Shown here: piece after piece, positions 9,440 to 20,369 of the stretch | How the letters are laid out: each line of letters starts with the position of its first letter | Numbering within the stretch: position 1 is the stretch's first letter | Source of the DNA: Piliocolobus tephrosceles | Lineage: Eukaryota; Chordata; Mammalia; Primates; Cercopithecidae | Reading direction: 5' to 3' | Assembly: GCF_002776525.5 (NCBI RefSeq) | Contig: NC_045447.1 | Span: 18,929,381 to 18,993,380, forward strand | Length of the DNA stretch: 64,000 bases | The notes under the pieces: generated by a model | The model's database searches: none | What the model was told of the DNA's origin: nothing | The model's input: the letters and a program-made list of their open reading frames with translations, nothing else | Program-made: the position numbers and the translations under genes

Positions 9440-9990
9440 AACTTTCTGATCACTCAATGGTTATGCTCCAAATAGAACTCATAGTCTTGCTTCCCTCTCA
9501 AATGTAATGCTCATCTGTCCCTCCCCATCTCAGTGAAGGGGAACATTATCTGTCTGGTTATGCAAGCCAGAAGTCCCAAACTTACTTTTTACAGTGTCCT
9601 TCTTCTTATCTCACACAAGGATCCATCTCTAACACCTGACAATTTTACCTCCTCAGTTCTCTCCTCTCAATACTTCTCCATGGTCTATCCTCACCTCTAG
9701 TCTGAAAAACCATAGTCTCTTGTCTGGATGACTTCGGTAGCTTCCTGCATGGTTCCCCCAAATCCACTTGATATACTCGAAACAGTCCTCCATACTACAG
9801 CATGAGAAATCTTTTTAGTCTATGGCCATACCACCCTGAATGCACCCGATCTTGTCTGATCTCGGAAGCTAAGCAGGGTCGGGCCTGGTTAATACTTGGA
9901 TGGGAGAAATCTTTTTAAAGGCACAGAGTCGATTAGTGCCCAAAACAGTTCAATAAATTTCCACTGCTCTTTGAATAAATATCATGTAGT
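9440..9990 (+). mobile_element. Decayed L2 LINE fragment hosting a 5S pseudogene
   Basis: L2-type text such as 'cttacctcctcagttctctcc' and 'gagaaatctttttaaaggcac' (the L2 'gatctttttaaa' motif) is split by the 5S insertion at 9818, whose target duplication is that very motif. Upstream bounds are uncertain. Confidence 0.5.
9818..9905 (+). pseudogene. 5S rRNA retropseudogene, 3'-truncated and tailless
   Basis: The 88 bases match 5S rRNA from its first nucleotide (GTCTATGGCCATACCACCCT) through 'cttggatgggaga', about three quarters of the 121-nt RNA. The few differences I see are mostly CpG-type (TACGG to TATGG, ACGCG to ATGCA, CTCGTC to CTTGTC). A 14-bp direct repeat GAGAAATCTTTTTA flanks it (9804-9817 and 9904-9917), the final GA being shared. 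There is no poly(A) tail. The internal Pol III promoter is cut within its C-box region, so it should not be transcribed as 5S RNA. It fits the class of tailless, 3'-truncated small-RNA retropseudogenes made with L1 machinery. Confidence 0.93.
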
Positions 9991-10295
9991 TTAGAAGCTA
10001 GTTGAGTTGAGGACAGAGCAGGGACTAACAGGTGAGAAGAAAGGCAAGTGGGCAGATCAAAACCCCTGGCCAATGCCAATTGCTTTGTGGGTGGACGGGT
10101 ATCCTCCTGGCATGAAAGTGGAGAACTGAGTAGAGAAATTTGAATTCATATGTTTGGTTTTAGAACTGAAGGGTATTCTGTGATAGGTGTTCCTATTCCA
10201 TAGGTGTTGCCTTGCCTGTGGCAATGGGGAGGACGTTAAGTGGTCCTTGATCTCACAATTTGTGATACTTCTTAATCTTAAAAATCTGTTTGTTA
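9991..10295. other. Unassigned stretch
   Basis: No repeat or gene recognised; it ends with the target site of the following Alu. Confidence 0.4.
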
Positions 10296-10594
10296 GGCCA
10301 GGCACAGTGGCTCATGCCTGTAATCCCAGGACTTTGGGAGGCCAAGGTGGGCAGATCACCTGAGGTCAGGAGTTCAAGGCCAGCCTGGCCAACACAGTGA
10401 AACCTCATCTCTATTAAAAATACAAAAATTAGCTGGGCGTGGTGGCAGGTGCCTGTAATCCCAGTTACCTGGGAATCTGAGGCAGGAGAATTGCATGAAC
10501 CCAGGAGGCAGAGGTTGCAGTGAGCCGAGATTGTGCCACTGCACTACAACCTGGGTGACAAGAGCAAGACTCTATCTCAAACAACAACAACAAC
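10296..10594 (+). mobile_element. Alu (AluS-type), full length
   Basis: Starts GGCCAGGCACAGTGGCTCAT and ends in an (AAC)n tail instead of pure A. The word AATCTGTTT lies on both sides (10283-10293 region and 10595-10603), a short legible target duplication. Many CpG positions are decayed. Confidence 0.93.
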
Positions 10595-10679
10595 AATCTG
10601 TTTATCATCTCAGTTTACTCATCTATTATTCATTCTATATGCTCCTTGTTTACTCCTACTCAGAGGAATGATAATAAGG

Positions 10680-10910
10680 GCTAATATTTACTAAACACGT
10701 ACTATGTACTCATCCTTTATATAGATTGCCCTATTTAATGCTCATAATAATTCTGCAGTTTGGTTCTTATTCAGCCCAATTTACAGAGGAGGAAAACAGG
10801 GACCAGAAACTCAGTAGCTTCTGTGGTGGTCATATTGTTACCAATTGGAGAGAGTAACATCTAAACCCAAGTCTGTGGGACTCCAAGGTATGCAATATTT
10901 CTTCCATGCT
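10680..10910 (-). mobile_element. MIR SINE
   Basis: Antisense MIR: 'gctaatatttactaaacacgtactatgtac' through 'caatttacagaggaggaaaacaggg' to 'aacccaagtctgtgggactcc'. Confidence 0.75.
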
Positions 10911-11042
10911 AAATAGGCAGCTGATCTCTTCAGCCTCTAGTGTTATTTCTGCCTCTAGGTTATTCTTACCCTACAGCTACTTATCTCAAGGTGGAGCTCA
11001 GGTCTGGGCCCAGGTTTATTAGGCTTCATGCACTTGCCACCT

Positions 11043-11240
11043 GGTGGTTAAGAATTCAGAGCCTGCAGCCAGACACACCTGAGATGCATCCTGTATTAGC
11101 TAAGTAATCTTGGACAAGTAACCCAGCTTTTCTGAACCTATTTCCTCATAGAGTTGTGATGGGGATTAAATAAGAAAGTATATTTAAGAATTTAGCATAG
11201 TGTCTGGCCTATAGCAGGTGTTCAATGAGTGGCTGCTAAT
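11043..11240 (+). mobile_element. MIR SINE
   Basis: Sense MIR: 'ggtggttaagaattcagagcctgcagccagac', 'cttggacaagtaaccc', 'gagttgtgatggggattaaataag' and the end 'cagtgtctggcctatagcaggtgttcaat'-like text. One of the better preserved MIRs here. Confidence 0.88.
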
Positions 11241-12254
11241 GAAGTTATCTGTCCATTCACTAAGCATTAGTGGGAGACACACTGTGTGCTAGGTGCACTA
11301 TCCACTCCCTGTATCGAGGTTATGCGCCGTAATGAATTAAACTCTGCCCTTCCCTCCTTCCTAGTCTTTGCTGGAGCCTGTGCTGCATATGGAGTGGAGA
11401 CCTTTCCTTCCCCCGAGACCGGCGGGGAGCTGCTGCTCTTATTTATCATTTAGGAAGCATCTGCTCTTTGGTGAAATATCACCCTCGTGAACAAACACAG
11501 TGCGGGTGTTTGACCTTTTTCGATGAGCGTTGGCTTCTTTGCTTACTGTGAGGAATGAAGGAGATTTGAGAAGGAGACATGCATCAAAGGACCTTTCAAA
11601 GGAGTCACCAGATGGGTGCCTGGGTGCTGACCCTGGGGCTGAGAGTAGCAGTCAAGAGGAATTTGAAGCTGCAAATTAATAAACCTGATCCTGTTATTCC
11701 GAGAGGCCAAGAAATCTCAACATCTGCAGGTGCAAAATCTGAAAATGAAGTCAGCCTGGCAGATGCCAAGAATGCAAGGCAGGCATCAGCTGCTGTGGCC
11801 CTTGCTGTCTTGCTCTGATCTCCCTCTCGTGCCCTCTGCAGCAGCAGGTGGCATCTGTCAAGCAGAACCCAGAAGGCACAGCTGGCCAGGCTCTCTCAGG
11901 TGTGCCTGCAGATGGCATTAATGAGCCCTCAGGTTTGCAGTGGCATCAAAGCAAAGTCTCTAAATCCTTCCAGGGCCTGTGACTGGGAGTGGTTTGGGCT
12001 GGAGGCTGGGATCACTGGGAGGGGCAAAAGCAATTTTGTAAACTAAAAATCACTAGACATTGCACTTGGACAGGAGAGCAAAATTGCAGTACTAATCTCA
12101 CTGCAGAGGGGCTGTGCCACCTGGAGCAAAATGATCTGCCTCTCAGGGCCTTACCTTGTTCCTTTGCTCATGGGGCAGGAAATCTCTCCACCTGGGGGTC
12201 TTACAGGGCTCTACTTAGGAATAGAATATTCATGCAAACTGCTGTTCTAATGTA
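11241..12254. other. Unique sequence
   Basis: About 1 kb without a recognised repeat. It includes a relatively GC-rich patch at 11395-11435 and CpGs at 11485-11530 (CCTCGTGAAC, GTGCGGGTG, TTTTTCGATGAGCG). Open frames of 60-88 codons do not resemble exons of any protein I know. Confidence 0.4.
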
Positions 12255-12870
12255 AGGGACTATTATGAATTGTCTTCATTCATAAGCATTTACTGTGTTC
12301 CAAGTTCTTTCTGGAGTTTGGGGGGACACAGACATGAACTAAACAAAGTCATTGCCTTTGCAGATCTTAGTATTTAGTGGGGTCAGGATTGGGGTAGAGG
12401 TGGGGAGAGGAGAGAGGCAGAGTAGGTGAGACAAAGATAAAGTCGCTGGCACAAAATAGGAGGCACATGTTTTTTACCACTGTCCATGTGAGATGATGCT
12501 GCAGTGGGTTTAGGACCTGCAGAAGAGGAAGGGTTGGAAATTGGGAACACGGAGAATGAAGCAGGCTTGGAGCAGGAAATCACTGCACATTTACAGCCAG
12601 TGGGGTAGGCCCACACTCCTAGGTAGGAGAATGAATGAGGTTGTGGGATCTAAGATTTGAAAAGCAGCTTGTGGCTGAACCACACACACCATGGGTACTT
12701 TCTTCTGAAGACAATAAGGAGCCACTGAAGATTTTCAGGCTGTGCTTTGGGGCATTTAATATTGTAACATTTTATAAGCTGTGTTGGTGTTGGAAGGCAC
12801 AGTGAGACTAGAGGCAGGAAGATTAGTTAAGTGGCTATTGCACTAGGGCAGAGGGCTAGAAATTAATATC
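12255..12870 (-). mobile_element. L2 LINE fragment
   Basis: Antisense L2: 'cataagcatttactgtgttccaagttctttctgg' at the L2 3' end, then 'caaagtcattgcctttgcagatcttagt', and further on 'gccactgaagattttcaggctgtgc' and 'ggctattgcactagggcagagg', which are L2 ORF2-side words. Decayed but long. Confidence 0.75.
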
Positions 12871-13276
12871 TCAGAATCTACCAATTTCTGTGGTCACCTT
12901 CGTGACCTATCACCAGCCAGGGGTCTGCAAATGGATGGGCTGGAGATACGTCTGGAACATTATCGTGGAGGAAGTAAGGAGGCAACAAATAAGAGAGTGG
13001 AGACAGCATGAAATATTTTCAATACCAGAGCTGCTGAAAGGAGTCCGCCTCTCTCATTCCCTTGACCTCTCTTTTTATCTGCCTTATTTTCAGCTGGGAT
13101 CTCAGATTCTGCAAATGCATCAAGAACAAACAAACACACGAAAATCAATGCAAACTAGACAAAGACCTTTCTGGGCTGAAAAGTAAAGATGGCAGGAGGT
13201 CTCCATTAATCCCCTTTCCCACAGGGTGGATGCACGGGTGGGAGGCAGGGTACATGAGTCATGGTGGAGCCAACTC
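12871..13276. other. Unassigned stretch with an inverted repeat
   Basis: Contains GGTCAC-CTTC-GTGACC at 12892-12907 (6-bp arms, 4-bp loop). Overlapping 60-98 codon frames run on both strands at 12890-13320; none has a recognisable domain. Confidence 0.4.
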
Positions 13277-13420
13277 AGTCCTCTGCCACTCAGTAGTTGG
13301 ACAACCTTGATCGAATTCATTAATAACTCTGAGTCATCGTTTCCTTGTCTGAGAACTGGGTGGTCATCATCTCATGAGGTCGTGAGTGTTATCATACCCT
13401 GAGAAAAATATTGCCCAGTC
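13277..13420 (+). mobile_element. MIR SINE fragment
   Basis: Sense MIR words 'tcctctgccactcagtagttgg' and 'ctctgagtcatcgtttccttgtctg'. Confidence 0.6.
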
Positions 13421-14019
13421 AATGCTGGCTTCTCTTCCCTGTCACTTATGAACCTGATGACCAGTTGTTTGTTGTAGCTAAAATACTACAGTAAGAGTAT
13501 CCTTTTTCTAGCCAGCTTTAACTCAAGATGGTGATTTTGGTTAGCTTACAATTCTCTTGACAGAGTACACCTCAGTATGAACAAATTTTAATTTACAAGA
13601 TGTCCAAGCTGGAGATGTCTGTACAGGCGACCAAGAACAACCCACTTGTTTTAGTATTGGGGACCCTTTAGTCTAGATAGGGGAGCAAAGTTTCTCAAAG
13701 TCTTAAAAAGAGTTAGAGAAAGAACCAGGATCAGAACTCGCATCTTCTGCCTGCTAATAAATTGCTACCTTTTCAATTATTCATGGTAAGAATTTATTTA
13801 TTTTATTTATTATTTTGAAAGCAGGCAGATGCTAGAGCCTGAGCTAGGAAGAAGATGGCTGGGAAGAGAAAAACTTAAAGTATGCTACCACCATTTTTCA
13901 GGCTTTCTTGCATTTGGGGATCTGTGAAGATAGTATGTCCGATGTGATTGCAGGATTGAAGCCAGCATCTTCACTGGAAGAGCAAATGAGATGCTCTTGA
14001 GCCCATGGAACAGCTAGTT
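13421..14019. other. Unassigned stretch
   Basis: No family recognised. An AT-rich (TTTA)n-like patch lies at 13794-13816. Confidence 0.4.
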
Positions 14020-14115
14020 GAGAGGTGCAACATGGCAGATGCATGACCCTGGGCAAATTACTTTATCACTCTGAGCCTCAGTGACTTCATCAGTAAAATA
14101 GGAACATTCTTATAA
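14020..14115 (+). mobile_element. MIR SINE fragment
   Basis: Sense MIR core 'accctgggcaaattactttatcactctgagcctcagtgacttcatc'. Confidence 0.8.
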
Positions 14116-14255
14116 TCCACACGTCCAGGACTCATCAAGCAATGGTGAAGAGATCTTGACGGCTCCAAAACTTCACTGACAAGGCATTAGGACCTCAGCC
14201 CCAACAGAATCTTCCCCAACTTGGAGGAATCCTCAGATTGGGAGTGTCCTCTATA

Positions 14256-14272
14256 GCCTCATAAATAAGCAT

Positions 14273-14309
<37 letters not shown>

Positions 14310-14336
14310 GCCTCGTAAATAAGCATATGTGTGTGT
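14256..14336. repeat. Tandem duplication enclosing a (TG)n microsatellite
   Basis: GCCTCATAAATAAGCAT (14256-14272) is repeated as GCCTCGTAAATAAGCAT (14310-14326), each followed by TG repeats; the first array is long (about 14274-14308), the second short. The period is 54 bp. It generates His/Thr-rich frames on the minus strand that are not genes. Confidence 0.9.
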
Positions 14337-14719
14337 GCTTTGCTCTTGGACTCTGAGTCTCACTACTGTTCCTGCACTGAAACTCCAGTATCTGACCAGG
14401 GATGCTGGAGCCCAGCATCCCAAAAGCCACTGTCCATGTATACAAGGCAAGGATGCCCTCTTCCCAGTTCTTTACCTCACCGTGTCATCTGAACCCCAGA
14501 ACAATATTCCTTGTGCTCCACACTTCATCCAGTCCCTCAGGGAACAGCTCAGGTGGTGGCTGGGTCTGCTCGTCTCCCCACTGGAGCCCCAATCTTTCCA
14601 AAGATGTGGTGGGTGCTGGACATCATGCTGCCCTCTGCTGCCTTATTTTTCCCCACCCCCTTAAGTTCTGCCCACACAGAGTCCCTATTTTCCCAGATAA
14701 TACTATGAGATCTCCAGCA

Positions 14720-14930
14720 GTATGGTAGTGCTGGAGAGTGTGGCTCAGGAGGCAGGCTGCCTATGCTTGAGACTCACCCATGTCTGCCACACACTAGCTT
14801 TGTGACATAACCTCTCTCTGACTCAGCTTCTTCATCTATAAAAAGGAGATGACAGTAATACCTGTCTGGTTCAGGTTAAATGGGTGAATAGAATCTAGCA
14901 TGCAGTGGGTAGTCAATGAATGTGAGTGAT
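14720..14930 (+). mobile_element. MIR SINE
   Basis: Sense MIR nearly full length: 'gagtgtggctcaggaggcaggctgcctatg', 'ctagctttgtgacataacctc', 'cttcttcatctataaaaaggagatgac', and 'agcatgcagtgggtagtcaatgaatg' at the end. Confidence 0.85.
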
Positions 14931-15759
14931 TAATATATGTATAAATATACAAATATATGCATTCTGTAAAGAAGTGTGCATTTCACTCTACCTACCAGGA
15001 ACCTCTGGATTTGGCTATGATTATTTGTTCAATGTCCTATATTCTGCAAGTCTTGGGACAATATTACAATCTCTCATTAGTGGATGTATAATTAGTAGGC
15101 TGAAGGACTCTTCTTAGCACTGGGCAGTGAAGCACCTAGCTATTTCCCAATGGTTATGAGCTAGGCTCAGGAAGAGGGGTGCAATGTTCTGACAGAGGAA
15201 AGTACAAGGATCATATCTTAGGTTGACTTTCCTGGGAAGTAGATTCTGGGATAGAGATTAGCTTGCAGAATGTTTACTGGTCAATGCTCTTGGGAAGGAA
15301 AAAGGAGCAGGCAAAGGGAGAAGCTGAACTGTGTTGCAGGCCTAGTGAAAGCCTCGGCTGACCCACAGGGCACTCTAGATCTTGGTGGCCCTTTAGAGTT
15401 CTCCTGAGTTAGGGTGAGGCCAATAGGCCTTCCTTCCCCACAGTCATTGGATTCAGACTGTCCCTGGGAAGGTGCCATGACTTAGGACAAGACAAGCCCT
15501 CTTCAGCAGAAGGCAGTTTTGGAAAGAATTGCCAGCTGAGTGCCATCTTCCACCAACACATGCAGCAGCTGATGGAATAAGTCCTTCCTTCCTGAGGAGG
15601 ATCAGTGTGGCTCAGCGTGGCCCTCATGACACACCAGGACAAAGAAATTATAATGGGGTCATATCTGGGGCCCTCTTACTAGCCATCCTTGCAAGCAAAC
15701 TAGACTCAAATTCCTCAGCAGGGCATATGCTTATCTTTATGATCGACTTTGGCCTCTTC
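14931..15759. other. Unassigned stretch, possible old repeat
   Basis: Between about 15225 and 15620 the text ('cctgggaagtagattctgggatagag', 'gtgccatcttccaccaacacatgcagcagctgatgg') has the feel of an old LTR-type repeat, but I cannot name the family. The rest looks unique. Confidence 0.35.
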
Positions 15760-16175
15760 ATATCCTGCCACATCATTCCTTGTTCCTTAGGCACTCAATC
15801 TTTCACCCTCCAAGAACTTCTTTAATTCTATCATGTCCTTCCCTCCTTCTGTGCCATTCATATGTTGCTCCCTCTTCCTGGAATACCCTTCTATCCCTTC
15901 TTTTCATTACCTGGGAAACATCCTCATTCTTCCAGATCCAGATCAAATATTACCTCTTCTTGTGTTCCATCCCATTTTGTATGGATCTTTAACATTCATT
16001 TATTCAGTTATTTAACATATATTTGTTGTGTGTCTAGAATGTGCCAGGCTCTGAGCTACCACTTCCCATGGTCCTGTTAGTAAAGGCAAGGGCCATGTTT
16101 GATTCATCTTTGTGCTTGTGAACATCTAGTCTAATGGCTATCACAGAATAGGTGCTTTTAAATTCTTGTCTAATA
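15760..16175 (+). mobile_element. L2 LINE 3' end
   Basis: Sense L2: 'gttgctccctcttcctggaataccc', 'cttccagatccagatcaaatattacctcttc', and the terminal 'ggcaagggccatgtttgattcatctttgtgc' with 'cacagaataggtgcttttaaat'. Confidence 0.85.
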
Positions 16176-16284
16176 AAAGAAACGCAGTGGATTCAGAGTT
16201 AGGTAAGATGAACCCCCAGTGTCCTTTCCAGCTAGAATCATTGTAGATTTGCAGTTCTTAGACTGACAGGGGATATGGGGAATC

Positions 16285-16620
16285 GTGCTTCCTGTGACAT
16301 TATTGAGCACTTCCCAAGTTCCAGCCACTCTGCAAAACCCTGGAGATGCAGTGATGTCCCTGATCTCAGAGAGTTTAGATTTTGATGGGACACAGACATG
16401 TTCATGCATAGAGTATCACCTGAATACCAGATGGGATGTGCTCAGTGTCTAAGGAGAGGGACAAAGAGAATGCCTGTGATTTGGGGGAAGGGCAAGGCCA
16501 TATCCTCCTGGTGAAGGAGGAATCAGAGAAGGTCCCATGGATGAGAGGTAAGTGAGCTGACGCTTGAAGCATGGGCAGGATGTGGAGATGGAGGCATAAA
16601 GTCCCCGGGATCGGTTGTGG
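16285..16620 (-). mobile_element. L2 LINE fragment
   Basis: Antisense L2: 'cattattgagcacttcccaagttccagccactctgc', 'tgatctcagagagtttagattttgatggg', then 'ggagatggaggcataaag'. It lies tail-to-tail with the plus-strand L2 just before it. Confidence 0.8.
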
Positions 16621-17762
16621 GAAGGGGAAATAATCTACTTTGGTAACAATAACATTTAAATGCATTTTCGCTTTTCACATAAAACTGATCTTTGCCTTTG
16701 ATATCATCTGGCGACATCCCTTGAAATATATTTTCATGGCATATGGTTTTGGGAGGCCATTAATATGTGATATTCTTCAAAAAATAAAAAGTTCTATGGG
16801 CAAGTAGGACTATGGGCTAAAAAAAGTTGAGCAAGTCTCTCCACTGCAGGCCTTTTCGTAGCCTTTAATGTCACTGATGGGGAGACAGGGCGGGGAGCAT
16901 TCCCTAAACTTACGGACATCACAATCATTTTGTTCTGAGCTTAGTGTTTCTGAAAGTGTGTTTCAGGGAGCAATCTGGCCTCCTTTTCTGCAGTGTCAGC
17001 TGGGGGGCTGCTTAGAATCAGGGAGAAGGCCATGAAGGCCATGTGTAGGGACAAAGGCACAGGCTCCAGGTCTTATTCTCCCAGGCTGACACTGTAAGGA
17101 GGGTGAAGGAACTCGACATTTGAATTCCTGCTTTGCGCTTGGTGCCATGTCTCTTGCAGATGATGGTGTGTCACCTGACTCCCTGAAGCAGATATTCTGA
17201 TTTTTGTTTCATGGAATACAAGAACAAGAGAGGCAAACGGACTTTCCCAAGGTCACACAGGTTGGAAACAGCAGGCTTGCGGTTTGGACCAGGCCCGTAC
17301 ACCTCTGGTGTCCATGCTTTTGCCTATAGTGTATATCCATGTGACAACTCAAGGTTTCTTCTGACAAAAGCTTCCAAGACCTTTGAAGCAAAACTTTGCT
17401 GAGCTCTCTGTATGGCCCCAGGCTCCCAATTACTTTCTTTCCCCACTGATGGGAGCCCAGCTTCCAAGGGTCTCCTTTAGTTTAGCTTTCAAGACCTTTC
17501 CAATCCCATGGATTCAGAATGACTGTGCAGGACAAAGGAATTTGTACCCCAAACTGCCCTTAACTCCGTCTGTCCCTCCATCATGCCTCATCCCCCACCA
17601 CCAAGGAGGAGAAATGCCTTCGTTACAGAAGGGCCATCCCAGCCTCACCTTATTACCCATGCCTAGGGTGGAGGGTTCCTATTTTGGGGGAAGAGAGAGC
17701 AGACACACTAAATTACCAGGTGGATTAAAGCTCCTTTTGACTGGAAACAGAGTTGTTTGTTT

Positions 17763-17763
<1 letters not shown>
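16621..17763. other. Mostly unassigned stretch
   Basis: A MIR-like patch ('aacggactttcccaaggtcacacaggttgg') is visible at about 17150-17330 on the minus strand. No other repeat and no gene is recognised; a 148-codon frame at 17383-17829 runs into the poly-T tract and looks spurious. Confidence 0.45.

Positions 17764-17811
<48 letters not shown>
17764..17811. repeat. Poly(T) tract of 48
   Basis: Uninterrupted T run preceded by (GTTT)3-like text. It would be the reverse of a long, apparently young poly(A) tail on the minus strand, but no Alu, L1 or recognisable processed gene follows it and no target duplication is evident. Its length is likely polymorphic and prone to sequencing error. Confidence 0.9.
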
Positions 17812-17813
<2 letters not shown>

Positions 17814-18137
17814 AAATGTCCTTCCTTGATTTTTGCACTGTCAGAGGCTGTTTTTACATTTTATGTTTTCTGGTCTTTTAGCATTCTGCCTGATTTGCTC
17901 TCACACTTTACTGGGCAATTTTCAAACATTACACCTCAGTCGTGCCAGACTTTGGGGGTTGGGGAGGTCAAGCCTTCCAGGCTATGATGGATGCAGAATT
18001 GAAGGAATGGGTGCCAGGGCTAAGGACAACTTGGGAACTGCACAACCCCACCTGCTTCAAGAAGCCTTTTCTGATTGCATCCAAAGCTGGAATTCAGCTC
18101 TCTCTGCTCTGCAACCTATAGAACTCCTCTCAGGAAG
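17812..18137. other. Unassigned stretch beyond the poly(T)
   Basis: If the poly(T) is a retrocopy tail, the retrocopy body would lie here on the minus strand. I see no gene I recognise in that orientation, and L2-like text ('caagaagccttttctgattgcatcc') appears near 18057-18082 on the plus strand. Confidence 0.35.
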
Positions 18138-18378
18138 GCAGTTTGGTTCAGTGGTTAGGTTCATGACTCCATAGCTTCACTGCAGGCCACTTACTTGCTG
18201 TGAGACCTTGGCCAAGGCACTTAACCCCTCTGTGCTTTCATTCCTTTATCCTGTAATGAGGGAAGTAAGTGTATTGACATTAATATTAGGGTTGCTGTGA
18301 GCAGTAAGTGAGTTGTTACATGTAAAGCACCAAAAACGTGCTCAGCACATAGTAAGTGCTCAGTAAATGTCAGTTAAC
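18138..18378 (+). mobile_element. MIR SINE, near full length
   Basis: Sense MIR: 'cagtttggttcagtggttagg', 'cttgctgtgagaccttggccaaggcacttaacccctctg', 'agggttgctgtgagcagtaagtgag', 'ctcagcacatagtaagtgctcagtaaatg'. Well preserved at both ends. Confidence 0.93.
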
Positions 18379-18389
18379 ACAATCCTAAC

Positions 18390-18600
18390 AGCTTCCATTT
18401 ATTGAGCACTTGCTATGTGTTTTATGGATCTCAACTTAATTCCTGTAAATACTGAGTCTTGGTGTTGACCTCATTTGACAGATGAGGAAAGTGAGTCTCA
18501 AGGAAGTTGAATGCCTTCCCTGACATCACACAGCAGGGCAGAGAGGACCGGGAACTGAACATCGTTCTGTTGAACTTCGGTGTCCAAGCACCTTGCACTT
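18390..18600 (-). mobile_element. MIR SINE
   Basis: Antisense MIR directly after the previous one: 'cttccatttattgagcacttgctatgtgt', 'cctcatttgacagatgaggaaagtgag', 'catcacacagcagggcagag'. The two form a converging (3'-to-3') pair. Confidence 0.88.
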
Positions 18601-18756
18601 CCTAGTTTGTATTAAAGATATTTGAGTAAATGCTTTCTGTCCCCTATGAGAGCAGAATCCTATGCCAGTTCACACTGGTCACCCCCATAGCATGTAGCAC
18701 AGAGCATTGCTCTATAGATATTTATAGAGTAAGTGAATGATCTCAGGGAAAAAATG

Positions 18757-18900
18757 AAGATCGCATATATTGAGTCCCTACTGTGTGCTAGACACATTGC
18801 CAGGCATCACTTTAAAGTCTCACAGGCAGGTATTATCTTTGTTTTACAGCTGAGAAAGCACCAGAGGACTTTCTTAGTTCCAAAGTTAAGAAAGGAGATT
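18757..18900 (-). mobile_element. MIR SINE fragment
   Basis: Antisense MIR: 'catatattgagtccctactgtgtgctagacac', 'cttaaagtctcacaggcaggtattatc'-type text, 'ttacagctgagaaagcacc'. Third MIR in under 800 bp. Confidence 0.8.
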
Positions 18901-19189
18901 TGCTGCCAGATGACCTTTCTAATGGCCTTTGCAAAGATACACTTAGAATAAAATGGAATGTTAATGCTGAAAGGAACTGCAGAGAGGCAAAGCTAATGCG
19001 CTTCACCACCACTGTCTAGCGGAAGGCAGTGCAATGGTAAGAACAGAGGCGTGGGAATTGAACAAAACTTTTCCCTGCCTTGGCTCTAACACTTTCTAGA
19101 GATATGACACTGAGCTAGCTCCTTGACAGCTTTGAGCCGCCATAGAAAGCTCTGGGATGAGAGTGCTCTGAGAAGCCATAGCCAGTGAA

Positions 19190-20190
19190 ACGGCCTATGG
19201 ATGGGAGAACCTGGTACTGGAAAGACAGACAGGTCAGGGAGGCTGCAATGGAAGAAACACCGTGTGAGTGGAAAGAGTGAGATTGCGCAGGGGCGTGGGC
19301 CAGGTTGTTTGGCACCCTGTGGACCTCAGCAAGGCATGCAGATTTCATTCAGGATGCTACAGTTAAGCCATTCAAGAGTTCTAAGGCAAGTTAGGAAGTT
19401 GTGATAATTTTTCAGGTAAGGGCCGGTTGTGGCTTAGAAAAGAGAAATAATGACAAATGGTTGGATTCAGCTTATATGGTGGGGATAGAGCCAAGAAAAT
19501 TACTTGGGTTGGATATGGAATCTAAGGGCAAGAAAACAATTTAAGACGACTTCTAGGTGTTGGGCTTGGGCAATTGAGTGGATAGTGCTACCTTTATTAG
19601 TATGGGAACAACTTGGGGTGGCAGGAGAGTGTAGGAATCGAGTTTTGAATTGAGCATGTTACAGTTTAGATGCCTATTAGATATCCAGTTGGAGAGGCTG
19701 GAAGGGCAGTGAATTAGGAAAATGTCCTGGGATGTACATGAGAGTCATTACATATACAAAGATCAGGTGAAGATATGGGAGTGGTGGAGATTCCAGAGAG
19801 TGGGGCTCACAAAGAGGGTGGGGAAGAATCCTAGGGCCAGGCAGCATTCTGGGGTTGGGCCAAGTGTGGGAGCCAGCAAAGGAGGCCAGGGAGGTGAGAG
19901 GAACACAGTGAGGGTGAGGTGCCAAGGATTTCTAGAGAAGAAAATATCTCAAGCAATGGGAGTAAACTTCCAAAATAACAAGAGGAGGACAGAGAACTCA
20001 CTACTGGTTTGGCTGGAGGTGGGCCAGAGATAACTTTGATAAGAGTCATCTCAATGGAGTGGTGGGGGTATAAGCCTGATTGGAGTGGGGCGAAATTAGA
20101 GAGAGAGGTGACAAAGTGGGCATAACAAGGATAGTGTGGTTTTCCATGTGACTTGCTGAGAAATGGGATAATAGCAGGAAGTGGCTATGG
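19190..20190 (-). mobile_element. L2 LINE fragment, ~1 kb
   Basis: Antisense L2 covering ORF2-side sequence: 'gggcgtgggccaggttgtttggcaccctg', 'gccattcaagagttc', 'tgttgggcttgggcaattgagtggatag', 'agatgcctattagatatccagttggag', 'ggaggccagggaggtgagagg', 'ctcaatggagtggtgggggtataagcctgattggagtgggg'. It is the longest L2 piece in the window; all reading frames are broken. Confidence 0.8.
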
Positions 20191-20369
20191 AGTCATAGGA
20201 TTTTATGAAGCTAGGTGGTATTATGACACATGTATGCCATCGTAGGAAGAATGAATCCATATTCAGTAAAAACAATTACCACCCAGTGCACAAAACAGTA
20301 AGCTCTTGAAAATGAGGGCTATTATTATCATTAAACATATCTTGATTAAGCATCATTGTGCTCTGGAAG

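Noticed and set aside
9818..9905. Functional 5S rRNA gene
   Set aside because: Truncated at about nucleotide 88, lacks the end of the internal promoter and a T-run terminator, and is flanked by target duplications.
14251..14450. His/Thr-rich minus-strand frames
   Set aside because: Translation of the TG microsatellite.
17383..17829. 148-codon frame ending in poly-Phe
   Set aside because: The end is the translated 48-T tract; the rest shows no family resemblance.
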